DNA of 64,000 nucleotides, taken from assembly GCA_017640785.1 (NCBI GenBank), contig JAEPPZ010000012.1, forward strand, positions 1 through 64,000, read 5' to 3'. This document shows, one piece after another, positions 41,709 through 49,880 of this stretch. A model generated the notes under the pieces. It worked only from the letters and a program-made list of their open reading frames with translations, was not told the DNA's origin and did no database searches. The stretch comes from Balneola sp. Lineage in GTDB: Bacteria; Bacteroidota; Rhodothermia; Balneolales; Balneolaceae. Numbering within the stretch: the stretch's first letter is position 1; every line of letters begins with the position of its first letter. The position numbers were made by a program, and so were the translations under genes.

Positions 41709-42167
41709 TTACAGAAGTAAAGCGCCTTCATGTTTAAGCAACCATTCTTTTCGCTCCATACCTCCTGCATAACCAACCAGCTTATTATCAGAACCAATAA
41801 CACGATGGCATGGAATTACCACTGCAATAGGATTTTTTCCATTTGCTGAACCAACTGCTTGTGAAAAATTCTTATCGCCAAGGTAGGAGGCTATTTTCCC
41901 GTACGAAGTAGTTGTTCCGTGAGGTATATTATTTAACTGCGACCAGACTTTTTGCTCAAAATCGGTTCCTTCCGGCAGCAGAGTAAGATCAAACCGATCT
42001 CTTTTATTTTCAAAGTATTCTTTAAGCTGTGTTTTAGCCGATTCGGTATGAATGTCAGGATCTTCGGGACCGTCAAAATCCATAAACTTGATACCTGTAA
42101 TTCCACTTCCGTTAGAAAGTATTCTGAGATAACCGATTGGAGTTTCCAGATAGCTTACAAAGGTCAT
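41709..42167 (-). CDS. ogt: Methylated-DNA-protein-cysteine methyltransferase
   Basis: 152 residues. The alkyl-acceptor motif VIPCHRVIG (about 117-126) contains the suicide cysteine, and the Asn-hinge/helix region KNPIAVV precedes it. YAGGMERKEWLLKHEG is the typical C-terminus of Ogt/MGMT proteins. N-terminal domain short, as in Ogt. It removes O6-alkyl groups from guanine. It is three bases downstream of the LEA-type gene on the same strand. Confidence 0.95.
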   Translation of the reverse strand: MTFVSYLETPIGYLRILSNGSGITGIKFMDFDGPEDPDIHTESAKTQLKEYFENKRDRFDLTLLPEGTDFEQKVWSQLNNIPHGTTTSYGKIASYLGDKNFSQAVGSANGKNPIAVVIPCHRVIGSDNKLVGYAGGMERKEWLLKHEGALLL

Positions 42168-42170
42168 TAT

Positions 42171-43031
42171 TTAATTATTAAAAATGTTGACGGTTCCTGA
42201 GCGATCAAAATTATAAGGGGTAGTTTTAAAAAATGGAAGCGTTGATTCTACATCCGAGTTACCGGAAATCGTATATTCCAGAGGCTGATCTCCTGTTATA
42301 AGATTATAAGCACTTTTACCCAATTGTATAAAGTTTAAAGAAACAGGAATTGAAATAGTACCCGATTCTTTTTCCTCGATCTTGATGGGATCTAAAGATT
42401 TTCCTGAGATCGATTCAAGTCCATTTAAAGATATAGTATAGTCAGTGTCTTGTAATGAAATTCCAAAAGCATTTGGGTTATCAATGTTGAGGATCAATTC
42501 AAGATCAGCTTTAGTAAAAGATAAATTCTTAACAGACAATCTGGATAGGGATACTTTTGGAGTTTTAATTACCGGAATTACTCCGGTTTTTTCCAAAGGT
42601 ATTTCAGTAAAACCCAGAATAGGTAAGTCAACTCCTATCACAGATTTTAACTCATATTTCGTTTCATCCTGATTTCGGATATCTGAAAAGGTTTTGAATA
42701 GTTCATCATATGTAAAGCGTACCGGAATTTGCACAATGCTTTTATTGTTGGATAAAATTTCTGTGCTTAAAGCTTGGTCTCCACTTACAAAAGTTCTATC
42801 GGAAATCAGGAAATCATAATTATATGATGTAAGATTTATGGCAACTGCATTGGGATTATCAACCTCTATATCGAAAGTAAGCTCAAGATCACTTAATGAA
42901 GCATCAGAAATGTTGACATCATTTACTGAAAGATCAGGTTTTTGTATGGACGCCAAATCTTTTAGTGCAGAGCAATTGATATTAAATGTGGCGTATAATG
43001 TAATTAAAAGGAGGTATTTAAAGAATCTCAT
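42171..43031 (-). CDS. Exported LEA type 2 (WHy-domain) protein
   Basis: 286 residues with an N-terminal hydrophobic segment (FFKYLLLITLYATFNINC), a probable signal with a cysteine at about 20 that may be lipidated. Two WHy/LEA14-like beta-sandwich domains follow, each with the hallmark Asp-Asn-Pro: LTFDIEVDNPNAVAINL (about 51) and LELILNIDNPNAFGISL (about 177). Related proteins are found with desiccation and stress functions; molecular role unclear. It precedes ogt, whose start codon lies three bases downstream. Confidence 0.85.
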   Translation of the reverse strand: MRFFKYLLLITLYATFNINCSALKDLASIQKPDLSVNDVNISDASLSDLELTFDIEVDNPNAVAINLTSYNYDFLISDRTFVSGDQALSTEILSNNKSIVQIPVRFTYDELFKTFSDIRNQDETKYELKSVIGVDLPILGFTEIPLEKTGVIPVIKTPKVSLSRLSVKNLSFTKADLELILNIDNPNAFGISLQDTDYTISLNGLESISGKSLDPIKIEEKESGTISIPVSLNFIQLGKSAYNLITGDQPLEYTISGNSDVESTLPFFKTTPYNFDRSGTVNIFNN

Positions 43032-43184
43032 ATGTTCAAATTACAGCGATTTAATAAGGAAAAAAATTTTTCAAAAAAATTGTAACAAAGTGTGACCGAG
43101 TCTCTCTTGTACTCGCTTAAGGGGAACAGATAATGCGATGAAGACGCTAATCTATTTTTCAAACCCTTTTTTGAAACCTAAAAC

Positions 43185-43217
43185 AAAGCCTCAATCTTGA
43201 AAAATTGAGGCTTTTTA
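43185..43217 (-). terminator. Intrinsic terminator downstream of the TonB receptor gene
   Basis: An 11-bp stem AAAGCCTCAAT / ATTGAGGCTTT with loop CTTGAAAA, two bases past the receptor stop codon. The minus strand continues GTTTTAGG and the plus strand TTATTT, so it may serve both directions. The gap between here and 43031 also holds a CGAGTctctcttgtACTCG hairpin on the plus strand, which could be a small RNA (speculative). Confidence 0.8.
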
Positions 43218-43218
43218 T

Positions 43219-45489
43219 TTAAAAATATATTCTGTACAGAATCGTAATGTTTCTGCCGGGTTCGGGTCTCAGATCTTTAATTCTGGAAAGATGGTTATAG
43301 TATTCCTCGTTCAGAAGATTGTTCACATTTAAAGAAAGAGTGTGAAGAAGCTTCTTAGTGTTGAATCTGTATTGAGCAAATAAGTCTGTTAAAAAATAAG
43401 AGTCTGTAGGATTTTCAAATTCACCGGTTCGGTCCTGTTTTGCTGCATATTTGAATCGAGTACCAATTTCAAATCCATCTTTGGAATACTTAACAGAAGC
43501 TTTTGCTTTGAATGGAGGTATTTGTGGTAACGGCCTTGTTCCTTTATTACCCCCATTTTCATCTGTAGTGTCTTGTTGGCCAATTGTATAACTAACAGAA
43601 AAATCTGTTACTAATGTTTTTGAAAGTTGAACTTCAGCCGAGGTTTCAAATCCATAGAGTTCTGCTGAAGTTCCAATGAATTGGTAGTTCAATAAATCAG
43701 CACGTTGAATATTTGCCTGTCCCGTATTCCGTGCATATAAATAGTTATCAAATCCATTATGAAAAACAGCAGCATTTGCATTTACTATGCGGTTCTGATA
43801 GCCAATAAATATTTCTTTAGCCCAGGCGCGCTCGGGGTCGAGATCAGGGTTTCCTATTTCAAATGAGTAGGAAGCTAAATGAGGACCCTCGGAGTATAAT
43901 TCTTCCAAAGAAGGAGCCCTGAAAGATCTCAGAATAGTAGATCCTACAGAAAATCCTTTTCCCAAGTCATAAATAGCTGAAACAGATCCTGAAAGAGCTG
44001 AAAAGTCACGGTCCTTATAAAAAGTAGAATCGATGGAACCGTTACGGGCACCAATCCCATAAAATAATCCCCTTTCCTCGGTTGTAGCCAATGAGTAGTC
44101 AAAACGGGCTCCGGCTTCCAGATGAAGTGGTCCTAGATCCGATTCTTCAATTATGTATGCGCCAATTTTAAAATTATTTGAAGGCGGTGTGCCTGCTCCA
44201 TCAACTACATAATCTTCAATTTCTGAGGAGAAACCGAAAGAGCCGTTATTTAATAATCCGAATTTATTATGCTTCGCTCTGATATTAATATTGGTTGTAA
44301 GCAGATCAAACTCTGTTCCGATAACAGGATTGCCATTACTGCTTTTCCCTTCGATTTCTTTGTGATTATAGTCTTTAAATGATGCATCAATTTCAATTAC
44401 TTTAAAAAAGCCGTTTTTGATAAGTATTTCTGAACGGGCATCGTATTGATATTTTCTTAATTCAATATCTACTCCATCAGGATGGCCATTTGGGTCAGGT
44501 GGTATTCCATAATTACTAAAATAAATACTTGTTGAGGCTCCTGCATATCCCCAGGGACGAATCCAACTAACCCCAATGGCATCGTTGGTAGTTTCATAAA
44601 AAGTATTTCTGATCTCACCTCTGGGTGTGTCAGTATTCAATCCATATCTACCGTTGATATCAGCTTGAACGGCGAAAGATTTAACCGGGAATGAAATATT
44701 AATTGCTGATGATAAACCTGAATTAACCTTTTGACCATTTAATGATAGAGTACCGGTAAGCTGAGATGGAAGTGTAGTTTGAACTTGATTCTTCACTACA
44801 TTAATAACGCCGCCAATTGCGTTAGAACCATAAGCTAATGCAGCAGGTCCACGGGCAATTTCGATTTCGGTAGCAGAAACCGGATCTATAGTAACGGAAT
44901 GATCAGAAGACTGAGCAGATACGTCACCGGAACTGATGCCATCTTGTAAGATCATGACTCTTTCATCACCTAAGCCCCGAATAACAGGTCTTCCGGGTGC
45001 GGCTCCATTCGATCTTTGATCGAAACCCGGTAAGCTGGTAAGCGTTTCAGATAAAGTAGATCCTAAATTTCGTCTTAAATCAGAACCAAATATCTTTTTT
45101 GAAGCATGCTCTAATCCCGAACCGGTTAAGTCTTCGGATTCTCCCAGAACTTCAATAGCTTCAGAGCTAAGTACTGATACATTTAGTTTTATATCGAGTT
45201 CAAGATTATTACTACTTATCTCAATTTTTTGAGATTGAGTTCTGTATCCAATTCTGTGAGCTGTTAAAGTATAGGTTCCGGAAGGAATGTTCTTTATTTC
45301 AAACTCACCATCAACTGTTGAAACAGCAGTTCTGTTTAGTTCTTCCAGGTGAATGTATGCGAAAGGAATAGACTCATTGGTCTCTTTATCGAAAATATTT
45401 CCTGATATTGAATAAGATGAACTCTGTCCCATAGATGATCCGGAGATCATCATTAGGAACAAAGCTGTTAATATCGAAAAGTATTTCAT
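43219..45489 (-). CDS. TonB-dependent outer-membrane receptor
   Basis: 756 residues. Signal peptide (MKYFSILTALFLMMISGSSM), CarboxypepD_reg-like domain (about 25-110: YSISGNIFDKETNESIPFAYI), plug domain (about 130-240: LTSLPGFDQRSN, RPVIRGLGDERVMILQDG, ARGPAALAYGSNAIGGVI) and a beta-barrel ending NITILYRIYF with terminal aromatic. Substrate not determined from the barrel. The two upstream genes encode a lipoprotein and a small exported protein with His and Cys residues, hinting at metal uptake (inference). Shares a minus-strand operon with them; the lipoprotein stop and receptor start are adjacent. Confidence 0.93.
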   Translation of the reverse strand: MKYFSILTALFLMMISGSSMGQSSSYSISGNIFDKETNESIPFAYIHLEELNRTAVSTVDGEFEIKNIPSGTYTLTAHRIGYRTQSQKIEISSNNLELDIKLNVSVLSSEAIEVLGESEDLTGSGLEHASKKIFGSDLRRNLGSTLSETLTSLPGFDQRSNGAAPGRPVIRGLGDERVMILQDGISSGDVSAQSSDHSVTIDPVSATEIEIARGPAALAYGSNAIGGVINVVKNQVQTTLPSQLTGTLSLNGQKVNSGLSSAINISFPVKSFAVQADINGRYGLNTDTPRGEIRNTFYETTNDAIGVSWIRPWGYAGASTSIYFSNYGIPPDPNGHPDGVDIELRKYQYDARSEILIKNGFFKVIEIDASFKDYNHKEIEGKSSNGNPVIGTEFDLLTTNINIRAKHNKFGLLNNGSFGFSSEIEDYVVDGAGTPPSNNFKIGAYIIEESDLGPLHLEAGARFDYSLATTEERGLFYGIGARNGSIDSTFYKDRDFSALSGSVSAIYDLGKGFSVGSTILRSFRAPSLEELYSEGPHLASYSFEIGNPDLDPERAWAKEIFIGYQNRIVNANAAVFHNGFDNYLYARNTGQANIQRADLLNYQFIGTSAELYGFETSAEVQLSKTLVTDFSVSYTIGQQDTTDENGGNKGTRPLPQIPPFKAKASVKYSKDGFEIGTRFKYAAKQDRTGEFENPTDSYFLTDLFAQYRFNTKKLLHTLSLNVNNLLNEEYYNHLSRIKDLRPEPGRNITILYRIYF

Positions 45490-45966
45490 CTAGTTAGAAG
45501 AAGTAGTTACCGAGATTGGAAGATCTACAGTAACGAATTCCGCGGCACCTTGATGATTCATTGTAAGTTTGAAAGTAGATGAACCTTCGGCAGTTCCGGT
45601 TACATCAAAACTGAAAGGGGTAGAATCAGAGTTAATATTCCCAAAAACTGCAATGTTATCGGCTCCTGAAAATGTAATTGAATGTTCATCAGGCTCCGGT
45701 GTAAACTCATCTAGGTCTTCATCCAGGAAAACTACTGTAAACGAATTTGTACTTCCATTGGCAACAGATAAACTACCTGTAGTAGTACTATTTGATGGAT
45801 GTGCAATATATTCCAGCACACCTTGACCATTTGATTTGATTCTAATTCCGACGGGCTCTTGCTCGTGATCGTCAGATCCGGTTGAGTTACTGCAAGCTGC
45901 GAACAGGCCTGTTATTAATAGTAGGTATAAAGCGGTTTTAGCCGCATGAGTAAATGAATTTTTCAT
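45490..45966 (-). CDS. Lipoprotein partner of the TonB receptor
   Basis: 158 residues with signal peptide and lipobox LFAACSNS at about residue 22-25. The mature part begins with a Ser/Asp/His-rich stretch (CSNSTGSDDHEQEP) and continues with beta-rich sequence, with no recognised domain. The stop codon abuts the receptor start codon, so co-translation is expected. It may present a ligand to the receptor (inference). Confidence 0.72.
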   Translation of the reverse strand: MKNSFTHAAKTALYLLLITGLFAACSNSTGSDDHEQEPVGIRIKSNGQGVLEYIAHPSNSTTTGSLSVANGSTNSFTVVFLDEDLDEFTPEPDEHSITFSGADNIAVFGNINSDSTPFSFDVTGTAEGSSTFKLTMNHQGAAEFVTVDLPISVTTSSN

Positions 45967-46028
45967 GGCTTAAATAAAGTTTGATTATAAAATGTAATTA
46001 AGAATGCCTTAAAGGCAGTGAATGGGTC

Positions 46029-46337
46029 TTAAGCCATGAAAGGAGGTGAGCGTCCGGATTTTGAAGCGATGAAATTGTTTATCTCTTCTTCTGAATTATA
46101 CAGAATGATTTGATCTTCAGAAGATAGAAGTACCTCAAAAGTGAAAGGGGTAGAAAAATCATCGTCCGTGACAAGTGTGGAAATGGGACAAAAATCTTCA
46201 GTTTGAACAAGGTGAGCTTCTTCTGAATGGTCTAAGCATTCCAATCCCTCACTGTGGTAATGTACCAACGAGGTAACCAAACCCAGTACAGCAAAAACTG
46301 CTACAGGTATGAAATAAAAAGACCGTTTGTTAATCAT
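46029..46337 (-). CDS. Small exported or anchored protein with His/Cys residues
   Basis: About 102 residues from the ATG at 46337 (MINKRSFYFIP). A hydrophobic helix (IPVAVFAVLGLVTSLV) is followed by HYHSEGLECLDHSEEAH and later EDFCPIS, giving four His and two Cys in about 30 residues. This pattern resembles small metal-binding proteins that precede TonB receptors in Bacteroidota. The family is not identified. It begins the receptor operon; the next gene starts 62 bp on. Confidence 0.6.
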   Translation of the reverse strand: MINKRSFYFIPVAVFAVLGLVTSLVHYHSEGLECLDHSEEAHLVQTEDFCPISTLVTDDDFSTPFTFEVLLSSEDQIILYNSEEEINNFIASKSGRSPPFMA

Positions 46338-46452
46338 AAAGCAAATGTTCAATACTGAGTTATAATTTACAGTTTCGTGAAGTATAATTCTATGTGAATG
46401 GTATCTTTATTGTACATTATTACAACTTGATACATAACTAACGCGGTTAAAT

Positions 46453-48273
46453 ATGGCAGAGTTTCTTGAAATGGCTAAAGATTGGTTTCTTAGCCTTGGC
46501 GAAGAATATGGAGTTAATCCTTTGATTTTCGGGTCTATATACGTTGGTGCGATTCCTTTTTTTACTCTTTCTTTGGGCTGGCTGGTTAAGAACTATCGTA
46601 AAGGAAAAAATATTGCAATTCCTGCTCTTAGTACCACATTCTTTTTTATATCCGCTTATTTATATCTGATAGTTGCTGGAAAGAATGTTCCTTGGTGGGT
46701 GTATGGCGTTGTGGTACTTCTTGTAGCCGGAGGTGCTTATTCTACAGTCAAAAAGATAAGAAGCAGAGTTAGTGACAGTGAAAGCGAAGGAACAGGAAGC
46801 TTTGAATTTGACAGCGTAGTAATTGGAGGAGGAGCGGCAGGGCTGACTGCATCCGGTATTTGCGCAAACTTCGGAGCTAAAACCATGATGATTGAAAGGC
46901 ACAAGTTGGGTGGAGATTGTACATGGACAGGTTGTGTGCCTAGTAAAGTCCTTTTGAAGGCAGGTAAAGTAGCTCAACAAGTCAGAGATGCGGGTAAATA
47001 CGGATTGATTGATTGTGATCCAAAAATCGATTTCAAAAAAATAATTAAACATGTAGATGATGTTCGGAAAGAAGTATATGAAGATGCAGACCGTCCGGAA
47101 ATATTTGAAGAAATGGGGATTGAGGTTGTTGAGGGTGAAGCAAGCTTTTTAAATGCCCATACAATAGAAATTAAATTACCCGGTGGAGAAAAAAGAAAAG
47201 TGACCTCAAGGTTTTTCTTTATTGCCGCAGGAGGAAGTGCTTTTGTTCCGCCGATCGAAGGAATTGACACTGTAGATTATTTAACCAATGACAGTTTGTT
47301 TGAGATCAAAGATCTGCCAGAGGAATTACTGATTATTGGCGGTGGACCTATTGGAACGGAGATGAGTCAGGCGTTCGCAAATCTCGGGAGTAAAGTGACT
47401 GTTATAGATATGGCAGAGGGAATAATGATGAATGATGATCCCGAACTGACGGATATTTTGTTTGAGGAACTAAAAAGGCAAGGAGTAAACTACCAATTGG
47501 GAGCTTCTGTAAAATCTGTATCTCAGACTGATGGGAAAGTTTCTGTGAATATAGAAATCGACGGCAAAGAGAAAACAATTACCGGAGACAAATTGTTAAT
47601 GGCTACCGGACGTAAACCAAATCTGGATGGATTAGGCTTGGACGAGGCCGGCGTTGAGTACACTAAAAAAGGGATTAAAATTAACAACTCATGCCGAACG
47701 AATAAGAAAAATATTTATGCCATTGGTGATATAGCAAGTAAATATCAGTTTACACACATGAGTGAACATATGGCGAAAATAGCTACTTCCAGAGCGATGC
47801 TTAAAATCCCAATGAAAATGGATCTGAAGCATATTACCTGGGCAACTTTCACTTCACCGGAAGTAGCGCATGTTGGAGCTACAGAGAAAGAACTCAATGA
47901 AAAAGGAGAGAAGTTTGAAGTGTATCGTTTTCCATATTCGAAGATAGACAGAGCTGTAACAGAAGGAGAAAGTGTGGGAATGATCAAGATCTTTGCTAAG
48001 AAGTTTTCCGGAAAAATCTTGGGTGCATCGGTAGTTGGAGCTCATGCAGGTGAATTTATTTCAGAATATGCTGTTGCAATGAAAAACGGGGTTTCACTCA
48101 GAAATATAGCTGACACTATTCATCCTTATCCGAGTTGGGGTTTGGGAGCCAGACGTGCTGCGGATCAGTGGTATATCAGAAACCAAAACGCCGGAACCGT
48201 AAAGTGGTTCAAGCGCATATTTGGCTATAAAGGAGAAATTCCGGATTACAGTGACCCTGACAGAGTAGTTTAG
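46453..48273 (+). CDS. Membrane-anchored flavin disulfide reductase (mercuric reductase-like)
   Basis: 606 residues. Residues 1-115 form an added membrane domain with three predicted helices (LIFGSIYVGAIPFFTLSLGWLV, ALSTTFFFISAYLYLIV, VYGVVVLLVAGGAYS). The rest is a class-I pyridine nucleotide-disulfide oxidoreductase: FAD loop VVIGGGAAGLTASG (about 123), redox pair GGDCTWTGCVPSK (about 154-166), NADPH loop LLIIGGGPIGTEMSQAF (about 293), and the dimerisation domain with IHPYPS (about 558). No terminal Cys pair or HMA domain is seen, so mercury itself is not supported. Substrate unknown. It diverges from the TonB operon with about 115 bp between start codons. Confidence 0.9.
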   Translation: MAEFLEMAKDWFLSLGEEYGVNPLIFGSIYVGAIPFFTLSLGWLVKNYRKGKNIAIPALSTTFFFISAYLYLIVAGKNVPWWVYGVVVLLVAGGAYSTVKKIRSRVSDSESEGTGSFEFDSVVIGGGAAGLTASGICANFGAKTMMIERHKLGGDCTWTGCVPSKVLLKAGKVAQQVRDAGKYGLIDCDPKIDFKKIIKHVDDVRKEVYEDADRPEIFEEMGIEVVEGEASFLNAHTIEIKLPGGEKRKVTSRFFFIAAGGSAFVPPIEGIDTVDYLTNDSLFEIKDLPEELLIIGGGPIGTEMSQAFANLGSKVTVIDMAEGIMMNDDPELTDILFEELKRQGVNYQLGASVKSVSQTDGKVSVNIEIDGKEKTITGDKLLMATGRKPNLDGLGLDEAGVEYTKKGIKINNSCRTNKKNIYAIGDIASKYQFTHMSEHMAKIATSRAMLKIPMKMDLKHITWATFTSPEVAHVGATEKELNEKGEKFEVYRFPYSKIDRAVTEGESVGMIKIFAKKFSGKILGASVVGAHAGEFISEYAVAMKNGVSLRNIADTIHPYPSWGLGARRAADQWYIRNQNAGTVKWFKRIFGYKGEIPDYSDPDRVV

Positions 48274-48284
48274 AGAAACTCACC

Positions 48285-49619
48285 TTAATTAAATGATGTT
48301 GAGTTAGATTGTGAAACTACTTGGCTATCTCCGATTATAATGTGATGTTCGCCATGATAACCAATATCCATGCCCTCTAACTCAAGTTTTTCTTCAATTC
48401 TTCCACCACTAGTGATCAATGAACTTATCTTCCAGGTTACATAGGTTGCTGTGCCTGAATAGGCAATAGTGATAAGAACAGCCTTGGCTTGAACTAATAA
48501 TTGACCGGGATTTCCATATAGTAAACCGGCGCCATTATTAATTTCGGGATTAGCAAATATTCCTGTAGCCAAGGCCCCGAAAATTCCAACCAATCCATGA
48601 ATACCAAATGCATCTAAGGTATCATCATGGTTCATCAATGATTTTAGGTGAACAACGCCCCAATACCCTACTATTCCGGATAATAAACCAATAGCCAGAG
48701 CACCTGTCACGTCTACATAACCAGATGCTGGTGTAATACCAACCAATCCGGATATTGCACCCGAAGCCATTCCAATCAAAGTGGGCTTTTTTACAATAAA
48801 CCATTCAATAGTTAACCAGATCAAAGCGCCGGCACAAGCAGCAATATTTGTTACCAAAAGGGCATTTGCAGCAATACCATCGGCCGCTAACTGGCTTCCG
48901 CCATTAAACCCAAACCATCCAAACCAAAGCAGAGCCGATCCCAGGATCATAAACTTGATCGAAGAAGGTTTTCGAACTTCTTCAAGACTGTGTTCTTTTC
49001 TTTTTCCAACCAGATATGACAATACTAATCCAGCAACTCCGGCATTTACATGAATTACTGTGCCACCAGCAAAATCCATTTCTCCTGATTCGCTCAAAAA
49101 TCCTCTACCCCAAACCCAGTGTGCAATAGGGGCATAAACAATGATAACCCAAAGAATTGAAAATATCCCCCAAGTTGAAAATCGAACCCTTTCAATAATA
49201 GATCCACTCACGATTGCAACAGCGATGGCTGCAAAAGTTCCTTGGAACACCACAAAAAGTATGGTTGGAATAGATCCACTTATATCACTAACGGTGATTC
49301 CTTGAAGCAGGAAATTATCAAAACCTCCTATAAATGCATTTCCTTCAGAAAAAGCCAAGGAATAACCAATAATTACCCAAACAAGTGTGCCGGTACAAAA
49401 AGCCATATAGCTCATGCCTATTGTGTTGAGAACATGCTTGTTCTGTGTAAGTCCTCCGTAAAATAAAGCCAACCCGGCAGGAGTCATGAGCATGACTAAA
49501 GCTGTAGCCATCAGTACCCAGGCTGTATCACCGGCATTGATGGTTGGTAACTCACCCTGAGAAAATAATGAATTGGAAGAAATAAAAATAAGGATCGTAG
49601 TTGCGTAAAGGCGCTTCAT
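48285..49619 (-). CDS. amt: Ammonium transporter
   Basis: 444 residues of the Amt/Rh family. Signal sequence (MKRLYATTILIFISS) then about eleven membrane helices. The pore His pair would be in FGIHGLVGIFGAL and GTVIHVNAGVAGLVLSY; LMTPAGLALFYGGL and AADGIAANALLVTN are typical segments. There is no adjacent PII (glnK) gene, unlike most amt loci, so its PII regulator must lie elsewhere. The gene is monocistronic, with a possible hairpin in its leader. Confidence 0.95.
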   Translation of the reverse strand: MKRLYATTILIFISSNSLFSQGELPTINAGDTAWVLMATALVMLMTPAGLALFYGGLTQNKHVLNTIGMSYMAFCTGTLVWVIIGYSLAFSEGNAFIGGFDNFLLQGITVSDISGSIPTILFVVFQGTFAAIAVAIVSGSIIERVRFSTWGIFSILWVIIVYAPIAHWVWGRGFLSESGEMDFAGGTVIHVNAGVAGLVLSYLVGKRKEHSLEEVRKPSSIKFMILGSALLWFGWFGFNGGSQLAADGIAANALLVTNIAACAGALIWLTIEWFIVKKPTLIGMASGAISGLVGITPASGYVDVTGALAIGLLSGIVGYWGVVHLKSLMNHDDTLDAFGIHGLVGIFGALATGIFANPEINNGAGLLYGNPGQLLVQAKAVLITIAYSGTATYVTWKISSLITSGGRIEEKLELEGMDIGYHGEHHIIIGDSQVVSQSNSTSFN

Positions 49620-49630
49620 ATCTGAGAATT

Positions 49631-49660
49631 AATTCAGTTATATATTTTAATTACTGAATT
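49631..49660 (-). promoter_or_regulatory. Inverted repeat in the amt leader
   Basis: AATTCAGT (49631-49638) and ACTGAATT (49653-49660) form an 8-bp perfect inverted repeat 12 bp upstream of the amt start. It could be a dimeric regulator site or a transcript hairpin; which one cannot be told here. The remaining gap to 49880 is AT-rich with no gene. Confidence 0.4.
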
Positions 49661-49880
49661 ATAATTAATCACAAACCTAAAATCATTATGAATAATACAT
49701 ATTTTACTAAATAAAATTAGGTTTTAATATGAAAGCGCTTTTCTAATTTATTCTCAAAGTATTTAAGGCGTTAATTTTCGAATAAAGTTAATGAGCTGGT
49801 AAAAAAGGGATAAGTTTTTTCAAAAAAATAAGATCGCTCTCATGCAAATTTGAGAGTAGAGGGCTGGTAATCTGATGGGT

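Noticed and set aside
43032-43184. Possible small RNA between the LEA-type and TonB genes
   Set aside because: Hairpins exist, but the only clear one is the terminator of the receptor gene. No promoter could be seen to support a separate transcript.
46453-48273. Mercuric reductase
   Set aside because: The redox Cys pair is present but there is no N-terminal HMA domain and no C-terminal Cys pair, and no mer genes are nearby.
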